64,000 bases of DNA from Schaalia georgiae DSM 6843 (GTDB taxonomy: Bacteria; Actinomycetota; Actinomycetes; Actinomycetales; Actinomycetaceae): assembly GCF_000429245.1 (NCBI RefSeq), contig NZ_KE386870.1:217311-281310 (forward strand). The letters run 5' to 3'. A program made the translations under genes and the position numbers. This document shows positions 27,932 through 35,463 of the stretch, piece after piece. Below the pieces are notes generated by a model. The model had not been told where the DNA came from, made no database searches, and saw nothing but the letters and a program-made list of their open reading frames with translations. Numbering within the stretch: position 1 is the stretch's first letter; each line of letters begins with the position of its first letter.

Positions 27932-27944
27932 ACACTGGTAGTGT
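27932..27944 (+). promoter_or_regulatory. traX-like promoter -10 within a palindrome
   Basis: TAGTGT (27939-27944) is a good -10 hexamer. It lies inside a perfect inverted repeat ACACT-GGT-AGTGT (27932-27944) that could be a repressor site. The start codon follows 28 bases later. Confidence 0.45.
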
Positions 27945-27972
27945 CCACACAGACCAACGAGAAAGCACTCCA

Positions 27973-28770
27973 ATGGCCACACACGCAGTCCCCGCCCCCG
28001 CCGCCGCGCACGCCGCCCCCCGGCCGCGCATCGGCGTCAACCAGTACTGGATCAAACTGGCGATGGCGGCGCTCATGGTCCTCGACCACCTGCCCCACGT
28101 CCCCGGCCTGGTCTCGCCCGAGTGGGCGGACGCCTTCCACGTGCTCACGCGGTGCGTGGCGGTCTGGTTCGCCTACGGGGCGGTCGAGGGGGTGCTCTAC
28201 ACCTCGAACATGCGCAAATACCTGACGCGCCTGTGGGGCGCCGCGGCCATCATGGCCGTCGGTAACCTGGCGCTCGGCCAGCTGCTGGCCACCCGCGACG
28301 TGCACATGTACGACAACAACATCTTCCTCACCCTGGCCGTCGGGACGACGCTGCTTGCCCTGGTGAAGCGGGGGGCCGGCACCGGGTGGCACACGGGCGC
28401 CGTCGTCGGCGCGCTGGCGGGCTCCGTCGTCATGTCGATGTTCCTCCCCATTGAGGGCGGCTTGCCGGTCCTGCCCTTCATGGTCATCACCTACGCGCTC
28501 TACACCCGCGTCGTGTGGCGCGACCTGGCCTACCTGGCCCTCGCTGCGGCGATGTTCGCCCTCGTGTGGCAGCCCTACGACACGTGGCAGGCCACGGTGT
28601 CCATGCTCGCGCAGAACTCGGACTTCATGCTGGTCCTGGTGATCCCCGTCCTGCACCTGTACAACGGCGAGCACGGCCCCCACACGCGGTTCTCGAAGTA
28701 CTTCTTCTACGTGTTCTACCCCGCGCACCTGTGGCTGTTGGCGCTCATCGCCTACTTCCAGGCGGCCTGA
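27973..28770 (+). CDS. TraX-family membrane protein
   Basis: A 265-residue polytopic membrane protein with about eight hydrophobic segments. It shows the TraX-family marks: N-terminal NQYWIKLAMAALMVLDHL and C-terminal LYNGEHGPHTRFSKYFFYVFYPAHLWLLALIAY. F-plasmid TraX acetylates pilin, but chromosomal homologues in Gram-positive bacteria probably acylate other molecules; the substrate here is unknown. The ATG at 27973 follows a weak GAGAAAG site. Confidence 0.85.
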   Translation: MATHAVPAPAAAHAAPRPRIGVNQYWIKLAMAALMVLDHLPHVPGLVSPEWADAFHVLTRCVAVWFAYGAVEGVLYTSNMRKYLTRLWGAAAIMAVGNLALGQLLATRDVHMYDNNIFLTLAVGTTLLALVKRGAGTGWHTGAVVGALAGSVVMSMFLPIEGGLPVLPFMVITYALYTRVVWRDLAYLALAAAMFALVWQPYDTWQATVSMLAQNSDFMLVLVIPVLHLYNGEHGPHTRFSKYFFYVFYPAHLWLLALIAYFQAA

Positions 28771-28787
28771 TCGGCCTACTCCGAGTC

Positions 28788-28829
28788 GGCGCCCCGCCTC
28801 CCACTGCTCTAAGCGGGAGGCGGGGCGCC
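28788..28829. terminator. Bidirectional terminator between convergent genes
   Basis: A perfect 15-bp stem (28788-28802 with 28815-28829) and 12-base loop. It sits 17 bases after the traX-like stop and 3 bases before the stop of the convergent minus-strand gene, so it can serve both. Confidence 0.85.
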
Positions 28830-28831
28830 GC

Positions 28832-29371
28832 TCAGTCGAGGCCGACCGCCTCGCGCGCGCCCGCCTCGAGCGCGTCCGCCGCTTGACGGCCCGCCGTGTC
28901 CAGCGGGCCGTCGGCCGTGAGAACCGAGAAGAGCCCGCGCCCTCCGCGTCGCACCCACGCCGTGATGGTCGTCCCGTTGTCGGCCTGGGACTGGGCGTGC
29001 AGCACGATCGAACGGTCGACGTACTCGCCCGCATGGCGCATGAACTGCTCCGGATCCCCCTCGGTGCGCCCGGTGAGGGGGCGGCGCGAGGGATCCACCC
29101 ACTCCAGCGCGAAGAGCTCGCCCTCCGCTTCCCAGCGCGCCCGCGCCACGTCGTACCACGGGAACAACGCGGGCCCGGCCGCGTGGGCCCCCTCCTCGCT
29201 GCAGGCTCCCTCCCCGCTGCCGGCCCCCGCCTCGGAGGGGGAGGGGGCGGGGAAGACGTAGAGCCCGGACCGCGCGGCGGCGAGCCAGCGCCCGTCGGCC
29301 AGCGCCAGGGCGGGGGAGCGGCGCTCACGGGAGGGCAGGGCCGCGGTCAGGGAGTCGGGAAGCGTCGTCAT
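28832..29371 (-). CDS. Conserved actinobacterial hypothetical protein
   Basis: A 179-residue soluble protein. It has a beta-rich N-terminal half with LALADGRWLAAARSGLYVF and FPWYDVARARWEAEGELFALEW, resembling PH-like actinobacterial proteins of unknown role. A Gly/Glu/Ala-rich loop (~50-68) is inserted. The start is the ATG complementary to 29369-29371: TACGAT (29378-29383, complement) ends 6 bases upstream, so leaderless. Function unknown. Confidence 0.65.
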   Translation of the reverse strand: MTTLPDSLTAALPSRERRSPALALADGRWLAAARSGLYVFPAPSPSEAGAGSGEGACSEEGAHAAGPALFPWYDVARARWEAEGELFALEWVDPSRRPLTGRTEGDPEQFMRHAGEYVDRSIVLHAQSQADNGTTITAWVRRGGRGLFSVLTADGPLDTAGRQAADALEAGAREAVGLD

Positions 29372-29566
29372 GCGTCGATCGTATCCGCTGCGCGCGGGAG
29401 GCGGGGGCACGACCCCTGACGTGCGTGAGAACGTACGTCATAGTCAGGGTGGGGAGGGTTGGCCAGGACACCGGCCACATGCCGAAATGCGCGGGCCGCG
29501 GTGCGGACGGCGGCATACCCTGGCTCCGTACGCGCGCACAACGACCGAACGACCACAGGAGGCCCC

Positions 29567-30715
29567 ATGGCATCGACGCAGCACACCCCCACAGTGCTCG
29601 AGGCGGCGGCGGACCAGGCGCTGCCCGCAGCCGACGAGTTGGCGGGGCGCTTCCCGCTGACCCCCAACCCGGCGCCCGCCCCGGACCGGGAATACGCCGG
29701 AACCATGGAGGAGCTGTCCTTCGGGCGCAAGTTCACCGACCACATGGCCCACATGCGGTGGACCCGGGACGGGGGGTGGCAGGACCGCGGGGTCGTGCCC
29801 TACGGGCCGCTGGCCCTGCCCCCCGGGGCCTCGGTGCTCCACTACTGCCAGTCGGTGTTCGAGGGGATCAAGGCCTACCGCCACGCCGACGGGTCCGTCT
29901 GGACCTTCCGCCCGGGCTACAACGCCGCCCGCATCAACCATTCGGCGCACCGCCTGGCCCTGCCCCAGATCGACCGGGGAGACTTCGTGGCGTCCCTGGT
30001 GGACTACGTGCGCGCCGACCAGAAGTGGGTGCCCGGCGTGGACGGGTCCTCCCTGTACCTGCGCCCCTTCATGTTCGCCTCGGAGGAGTTCGTGGGGGTC
30101 CACCCCGCCGGCGTCGTCGACTACTACGTCATCGGGTCGCCGTCGGGCCCCTACTTCACGGGCGGTTTCGCCGGCGTGCCGATCTGGGTGGTGCGCGGGT
30201 ACCACCGGGCGGGTCCGGGGGGCACCGGGAGCGCGAAGGCGGGCGGCAACTACGCGGCGTCGCTGCTCCCCCAGGTCGAGGCGGAGCGCCGGGGCTTCTC
30301 CCAGGTGTGCTTCTTGGACACCTACGAGGAGAAGTACCTCGAGGAGTTGGGCGGGATGAACATGTTCGTCGTCATGGCCGACGGGAGCGTGAAGACCCCG
30401 GAGCTGTCCGGCGTCATCCTGGAGGGGTGCACGCGCAGCGCGATCCTGCGCCTGCTGCGCGACGGCGGCGTGGGCGTGTCCGAGGAGAGGATCGCCCTCG
30501 ACGAGCTGGTGGCGGGCATCCGCTCGGGGGCCGTCGCCGAGGTATTCGCATGCGGGACGGCCGCGGTCGTCACCCCCATCTCCCGGTTGGCCAGCGACGA
30601 CTTCGATGTCGAGTTGCCCGTCGGTGACGTGACGCGCCGGATCCACGAGCGCCTCACGGACATCCAGATGGGGCGCGCGGAGGACCCCTACGGCTGGACC
30701 TACCGCCTGGTGTGA
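29567..30715 (+). CDS. ilvE: Branched-chain amino acid aminotransferase
   Basis: A 382-residue class IV PLP aminotransferase. Motifs: YCQSVFEGIKAYRH, the PLP lysine in GSAKAGGNYAASL, and EVFACGTAAVVTPI. It transaminates Leu, Ile and Val with 2-oxoglutarate. The start is the ATG at 29567 with AGGAGG seven bases before it; a TACCCT -10 (29514-29519) lies upstream. A hairpin follows the stop. Confidence 0.95.
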   Translation: MASTQHTPTVLEAAADQALPAADELAGRFPLTPNPAPAPDREYAGTMEELSFGRKFTDHMAHMRWTRDGGWQDRGVVPYGPLALPPGASVLHYCQSVFEGIKAYRHADGSVWTFRPGYNAARINHSAHRLALPQIDRGDFVASLVDYVRADQKWVPGVDGSSLYLRPFMFASEEFVGVHPAGVVDYYVIGSPSGPYFTGGFAGVPIWVVRGYHRAGPGGTGSAKAGGNYAASLLPQVEAERRGFSQVCFLDTYEEKYLEELGGMNMFVVMADGSVKTPELSGVILEGCTRSAILRLLRDGGVGVSEERIALDELVAGIRSGAVAEVFACGTAAVVTPISRLASDDFDVELPVGDVTRRIHERLTDIQMGRAEDPYGWTYRLV

Positions 30716-30722
30716 AGCGGCA

Positions 30723-30743
30723 CAGGGGCGGGCCCCGCCCCTG
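30723..30743 (+). terminator. ilvE terminator
   Basis: CAGGGGCGG and CCGCCCCTG arms (9 bp) with a 3-base loop, 7 bases after the ilvE stop, followed by TT. Confidence 0.75.
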
Positions 30744-30829
30744 TTCGTGCACTCCTCTCTGGACGCCGACCGCTGCTGCGAGGAAGGCCCCGCCCTCAGT
30801 CCGTGCGGGGGCGCCCGGGCACGTGGGAC

Positions 30830-30875
30830 TTGCGCCATGGGGCGCTTCTCATTAATGTAGGTGAGCCTTACTTTT
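30830..30875 (+). promoter_or_regulatory. Iron-type promoter with DtxR/IdeR-like box
   Basis: -35 TTGCGC (30830-30835), a 17-base spacer and -10 TAATGT (30853-30858). The 19-mer at 30857-30875 (GTAGGTGAGCCTTACTTTT) matches the DtxR/IdeR consensus TTAGGTTAGCCTAACCTAA at 13 positions and overlaps the -10 and start point. Iron repression of the heme-uptake operon is the natural reading. Confidence 0.7.
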
Positions 30876-30923
30876 AATAACGGGGGCTTTTCTGCTCCCG
30901 GAAGACGTCACGAAAGCTGGACC

Positions 30924-32150
30924 ATGCGCTCGATCCGGTTCACCGCCGCCCGCGCCTGCGCGCTCGCAGTGTGCGCCGCGGCCGCCGCAGCCCTGGCGGG
31001 CTGCGCGAACATCGGCACCAGCCCCGCCCAGTCGGGCTCCGAGTGCCGGGCGGTCCCCGCCTCGGGCGAGCCCCAGACCATCGAGATGCCCGACGCCACC
31101 GCCGACCAACTGCCCGACCCGAGGACCGTCGTCGGCCCCACCACCGCCTACACGCGCTCCGCCGACATCACCCCCGTCTCCGACGACCCCACGGCGGATC
31201 AGTCCCTGCCGGCCACCGTGCCCTCCGCCGACGGGCCGCAGCAGAAAGTCACCGACACCACCCGCATCCTCGCCCTCAACCAGAACGGCGGCCTGGCAGC
31301 GGCCGTCATCGGCTTGGGCTTCGGGTGCAACCTGGTGGGCCGCGACATCTCGACGGGCTACCCCTCCACCGCCAACCTGCCGCTGGTCACCCGCGGCGGC
31401 CACGAGCTCAGCGCCGAGGCGATACTTGCCCTGCGGCCCACGGTCGTCATCACAGACACCTCCATCGGCCCCTACGACGTGCAGTTGCAACTGCGCGACT
31501 CCGGGATCCCCGTCGTCTTCATCCCGCTGGTCTACGAGCATGGCGTCGGCGGCGTGCAGGCCCAGATCCAGGCGGTCGCCGACGCGCTGGGCGTGCACGA
31601 ACTGGGGCAGCGGCTCGCCTCGCGCACGATGAGGGAGATCAACCAGGTCGTCGCCCGCGTGGCCGGCATGTCCCCGCGCGAGTACGCCGACCGCCCCCGC
31701 GCCGTCTTCCTCTACGTGAGGGGCAAATCCGTCTACTACTGGTTCGGGGAGGGCTCTGGCGCGGACTCCCTCATCCAGTCCCTGTCCATGGTGGACGTCG
31801 CCGCCGAGGTCGGTTTCAAGGGGATGTCGCCCACGAATGCCGAGGCCCTCATCAAGGCGGCCCCCGACATCATCATTACGATGACCCTGGGCATCGCCTC
31901 CACCGGCGGCATCGACGAGGTCCTCGCCCTGCCCGGCATCGCCGAGACCCCAGCGGGCAAGAACCGGCGCGTCATCGACATGTCGGACTACGAGGTCATG
32001 AGCTTCGGCCCCCGCACGGCCGAGGTCCTCGCCGCCCTTGGCACCGCCGTCTTCGACCCGGATGGGGCCTACCAGCCCGGCGCACCGCCCGCCGCCATCG
32101 GGCAGCGGCTGGCCGAGCTCCAGTCCGGCGGTCAGGCGCAGAGCCAATGA
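30924..32150 (+). CDS. hmuT: Heme/iron ABC transporter substrate-binding lipoprotein (HmuT-like)
   Basis: A 408-residue lipoprotein. The signal peptide ends in the lipobox LAGC. A class III (helical backbone) binding protein follows, with ILALNQNGGLAAAVIGLGFG and VTRGGHELSAEAILALRPTVVITD. It would deliver heme to the adjacent permease. The start is the ATG at 30924, which puts the basic n-region before the hydrophobic core; a GTG/ATG-like start 21 codons earlier gives a non-signal extension. It is the first gene of a coupled five-gene operon. Heme specificity is inferred from the HtaA genes downstream. Confidence 0.85.
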   Translation: MRSIRFTAARACALAVCAAAAAALAGCANIGTSPAQSGSECRAVPASGEPQTIEMPDATADQLPDPRTVVGPTTAYTRSADITPVSDDPTADQSLPATVPSADGPQQKVTDTTRILALNQNGGLAAAVIGLGFGCNLVGRDISTGYPSTANLPLVTRGGHELSAEAILALRPTVVITDTSIGPYDVQLQLRDSGIPVVFIPLVYEHGVGGVQAQIQAVADALGVHELGQRLASRTMREINQVVARVAGMSPREYADRPRAVFLYVRGKSVYYWFGEGSGADSLIQSLSMVDVAAEVGFKGMSPTNAEALIKAAPDIIITMTLGIASTGGIDEVLALPGIAETPAGKNRRVIDMSDYEVMSFGPRTAEVLAALGTAVFDPDGAYQPGAPPAAIGQRLAELQSGGQAQSQ

Positions 32151-33217
32151 CCCGTCTCCGCTCCCGGCGCCCCGCCCCCTCACGGGCGCGTGCCGCAGCC
32201 CTCACGGCCACTGTGCTCGCGGTGGCGCTCGTGGTGCTCGTCATTGTCAGCGGCGTCCTCGGGCAACTCCTCGTGCCGCCCTCGGAGGTGCTCGGCTCCA
32301 TCCTCCACCGCCTCGGCATCGACTGGCTGCCCGCCCCCAGCACTCCCTTCGGCGACGAGGCGCTGTGGAACGTGCGCTTCCCGCGCCTGGCGATGGCCGT
32401 CGTCGTCGGGGCCTCGCTGGCCGTGGCGGGCGCGATCATGCAGGGGATCTTCGGCAACCCCCTGGCCGAGCCCGGCACCGTCGGCGTCTCGTCGGGCGCC
32501 GCAGTCGGCGCCTCGTTGTCGATCATGTTCTCGTGGACCTTCCTGGGATCGTGGACGACCCCGGTCCTCGCCTTCGCGTGCGGCCTGGCGACCACCGCCG
32601 GGGTGTACGTGATGGCCAGGCGCGCCGGGCGCACCGAGGTCGTCACCCTCATCCTCACGGGCGTCGCGGTCAACGCGGTCACCGGGGCGGCCATCTCCTT
32701 CATCGTTTTCGCCGCCTCGAGCGCCGCGCGCGACCAGATCGTGTTCTGGCAGATGGGGTCCCTGGCGGGCTCGCGGTGGGCGCAGGTCGCGGTCGTGGGC
32801 CCGCTGTGCCTGGCGGGGATCGTGTGCGCCCAGTTCATCTCCCGGAAACTCGACCTGCTGTCGCTGGGGGAGAGGGCGGCGCGCCACGTGGGCGTCGATG
32901 TGGAGCGGCTGCGCGTCCAGGGGATGCTGCTGGTGGCCCTCCTGGTGTCCGCGGCCGTCGCCTTCTGCGGCATCATCGCCTTCGTGGGCCTGGTGGTCCC
33001 CCACCTGCTGCGCCTCGTCATGGGGCCCGGGCACCGCGCCCTGCTGCCGATCAGCGCCCTGGGCGGCGCGGTCCTCATGACGGCCGCCGACCTGTGCGCC
33101 CGCACCCTCATCGAGTTCGCGGACCTGCCCATCGGCATGCTCACCTCCTGCGTGGGCGGCCCGTTCTTCTTCTGGCTGCTGCGCCGCTCGCGCGGCCGCT
33201 CCGGGGGGTGGGCATGA
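32147..33217 (+). CDS. hmuU: Heme/iron ABC permease (FecCD family)
   Basis: A 356-residue type II permease with about ten TM helices. It carries family segments FPRLAMAVVVGASLAVAGAIMQ, GNPLAEPGTVGVSSGAAVGA and the C-terminal FVGLVVPHLLRLVMGPGHR coupling region. ATGA overlap with the binding-protein gene and with the ATPase gene indicates tight coupling. Confidence 0.92.
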   Translation: MTRLRSRRPAPSRARAAALTATVLAVALVVLVIVSGVLGQLLVPPSEVLGSILHRLGIDWLPAPSTPFGDEALWNVRFPRLAMAVVVGASLAVAGAIMQGIFGNPLAEPGTVGVSSGAAVGASLSIMFSWTFLGSWTTPVLAFACGLATTAGVYVMARRAGRTEVVTLILTGVAVNAVTGAAISFIVFAASSAARDQIVFWQMGSLAGSRWAQVAVVGPLCLAGIVCAQFISRKLDLLSLGERAARHVGVDVERLRVQGMLLVALLVSAAVAFCGIIAFVGLVVPHLLRLVMGPGHRALLPISALGGAVLMTAADLCARTLIEFADLPIGMLTSCVGGPFFFWLLRRSRGRSGGWA

Positions 33218-34056
33218 GACTCGGCGGGAGCAGGAGGGTCCCGGGCGCGCCCCGCGCCGGGGAGGCGCTGATGCGCGTGCGCGACGTGCGCGCCGGGTTC
33301 GGCGGGGCGGAGGTCCTCCACGGTGTGAGCCTGGACCTGGTGTGCGGCGAGGTGCTCGCCCTCATCGGACCCAACGGGGCGGGGAAGTCGACCCTGCTGG
33401 CCGTCATCAGCGGGGACCTGGATCCCACCGGCGGCGCCGTTCAGATCGACGGGGCGCCCCTGCGCGACTGGTCCCAGGCGGAGCGCGCGATGCGCCGCTC
33501 CGTGCTGCTCCAGAGCGTGGACGTCTCCTTCCCCTTCCGGGTGCGCGAGGTCGTGGAGATGGGCCGGGCCCCCTGGGCGGGGACCGGGGCCTCCGCCGAC
33601 GACGAGCGGATCGTGCGGGCCAGCCTGCGCTTGACGGAGACGGAGGAGTTCGCCGAGCGCCCCTACACCTCCTTGTCGGGGGGCGAGCGCTCCCGCAGCG
33701 CCTTCGCCCGGGTCCTCGCGCAGGCGGCCCCCATCATGCTGCTCGACGAGCCTACCGCCGCCATGGACGTGCGCCATCAGGAGATGGTGATGCGCCGCGC
33801 GCGCGAGTACGCCGCCACGGGCGCGGGCGTCGTCATCGTCGTCCACGCCCTGGACGTCGCCGCCGCCTACGCCGACCGCGTCGCCCTGCTGGACGCGGGG
33901 AGGGTCGCCGCCCTGGGCGCGCCCTCCGAAGTCCTCACCGCGGGACTGCTCTCCCGCGTGTACCGCCACCCCATCGAGGTGGTCGCGCACCCGCGCACGG
34001 GTGCGCCCCTGGTCGTCCCAGTCCGAGACTCTTCGCTTACGGAGGCTTCCCGATGA
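33214..34056 (+). CDS. hmuV: Heme ABC transporter ATPase (HmuV-like)
   Basis: A 280-residue ATPase: Walker A IGPNGAGKSTLL, signature LSGGERSRSAFARVLAQ, Walker B IMLLDEPTAAMD and an H-loop (VVHALD). It has the HmuV/FecE-type architecture. A ~20-residue N-terminal extension precedes the domain. It overlaps genes on both sides by ATGA. Confidence 0.92.
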   Translation: MRLGGSRRVPGAPRAGEALMRVRDVRAGFGGAEVLHGVSLDLVCGEVLALIGPNGAGKSTLLAVISGDLDPTGGAVQIDGAPLRDWSQAERAMRRSVLLQSVDVSFPFRVREVVEMGRAPWAGTGASADDERIVRASLRLTETEEFAERPYTSLSGGERSRSAFARVLAQAAPIMLLDEPTAAMDVRHQEMVMRRAREYAATGAGVVIVVHALDVAAAYADRVALLDAGRVAALGAPSEVLTAGLLSRVYRHPIEVVAHPRTGAPLVVPVRDSSLTEASR

Positions 34057-35459
34057 ACAACCCTGCCACGCGCGCGCTCCGGGCCGTGGGCGCGTCTTTG
34101 ACCACAGCGGCGCTGGCGTGCGCCGCCCTGGCCCTGGGGGCCGCCCCCGCCTCGGCCGCCCCCCAGGTCACGGTCGATGCCCCCGGGGGGATCGCCATGG
34201 AGGGGGAGACCACCGTGACCGTGTCGGGCACGGGATTCCAATCGATCCGCGGGGGGTTCGGGGGCATCTACGTGCTCTTCGGCACCGTCACGTCCGATAA
34301 CTGGCAGCCCTCCAAGGGCGGGGTGACGGGCAAGGACTACTCCTACGCCGCCGACGACGAGACGAAGCCCGCGGGCTACGAGTCGCTCGTCGTCTTCCCG
34401 GGCTCGGCCACCTCCTACGCCGCGACGGGCGGCGAGATCAGCGCCGACGGGTCGTGGCAGTCGAAGCTCACGATCCCAGGCGCCAAGTTCACCACCTACG
34501 ACCGCAGCGGCAACGCCTCCGAGGTGGACTGCACGACGGTCCAGTGCGGCATCATCACGATCGGCGCGCACGGCCAGATCAACGCGAACAACGAGTCCTT
34601 CACCCCCGTGACCTTCTCCTCCTCCGCCGTGGGCGCCCCGGCGGGAGCGGCCGCCCAGCAGACCGGTCCCAGCGCGGGGGCGGACGAGGAACCGCAGTCC
34701 TCGGGCGCCTCCCCGGCGGCCCCCTCCCCGTCGGCGGCCCCGCGGGCCGGAGGGAGCGGAGCGGGGACCGCGGGCAGCGCGGGAACACCGATCACCATCC
34801 AGACGTCCAGCCCCGACTCCGAGGTCCGCCTCTCCACCATCTTCCTGCTCGTCGGCGTGGGGCTGCTGGGGCTGGCGCTGGTCGTCCTGGCTGCGGGCTT
34901 CGGCGGTTTCCTGGCCGTGAAGTCCATCGTGCTGGGCCTGAGCCCCGTGGCCGTGGAACGCGAGAGGGCGCGGCGCCAGGCCAAGGCCGACCGCGCCCGG
35001 GCCCGCAACGAGGCGAAGCGGCGGCGCTACCTGGCCAAGCACAGCCTCCCGGAGTCCGGTGACGCCCCGGCGTGGTCGGCGGCGCCCGGTGGGGCGTTCG
35101 GGGCATGGCCCGACGAGGCCCGGGCGGCGGAAGGACGAGATGGTCGCGATAGGCCCGACGGGCGGGATGCGCGCGACGACGACCACTGCGCGGCCGATCC
35201 AGCCGGGCAGGGCGCCGTGCAGTCCCCGGGAGCGTCCGCTCCCGGGGGTCCGGACCGGGTGAATGGCGCGGGCGCCCCCGCGCAAGGGGCCGGGGACCGG
35301 GCCGACAGCGCCGCGGACGCGCCCGGCGCCGACTCGCCCGACGGCGCCGCCCTGGCGGGGCCCTCGGCGGACGACACCGCGGTCCTGGAAACAGTGGGCG
35401 CCGCAGGGCCGGGGGGCGCAGGGCTCAATGGTTTCTTCTCCCAGGCGGAAAGGCAGTAG
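34053..35459 (+). CDS. Secreted, membrane-anchored HtaA-associated surface protein
   Basis: A 468-residue protein with a Sec signal peptide (cleavage near ASAA-PQ). A ~170-residue beta-rich domain follows (YVLFGTVTSDNWQPSKGG, CTTVQCGIITIGAHG) of the kind found beside HtaA proteins, with a conserved cysteine pair. Then come a Ser/Pro/Ala-rich linker, one TM near residue 275 (IFLLVGVGLLGLALVVLAAGF), a basic stop-transfer and a long acidic, disordered cytoplasmic tail. The ATG has GGAGG upstream and overlaps the ATPase stop. It likely captures or passes heme at the cell surface; it is not an enzyme. Confidence 0.75.
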   Translation: MNNPATRALRAVGASLTTAALACAALALGAAPASAAPQVTVDAPGGIAMEGETTVTVSGTGFQSIRGGFGGIYVLFGTVTSDNWQPSKGGVTGKDYSYAADDETKPAGYESLVVFPGSATSYAATGGEISADGSWQSKLTIPGAKFTTYDRSGNASEVDCTTVQCGIITIGAHGQINANNESFTPVTFSSSAVGAPAGAAAQQTGPSAGADEEPQSSGASPAAPSPSAAPRAGGSGAGTAGSAGTPITIQTSSPDSEVRLSTIFLLVGVGLLGLALVVLAAGFGGFLAVKSIVLGLSPVAVERERARRQAKADRARARNEAKRRRYLAKHSLPESGDAPAWSAAPGGAFGAWPDEARAAEGRDGRDRPDGRDARDDDHCAADPAGQGAVQSPGASAPGGPDRVNGAGAPAQGAGDRADSAADAPGADSPDGAALAGPSADDTAVLETVGAAGPGGAGLNGFFSQAERQ

Positions 35460-35463
35460 TGGT

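Noticed and set aside
27973-28770. Conjugation or plasmid origin because of TraX
   Set aside because: Only a TraX-family protein is present, with no relaxase or transfer genes; chromosomal TraX homologues are common in Gram-positive bacteria.
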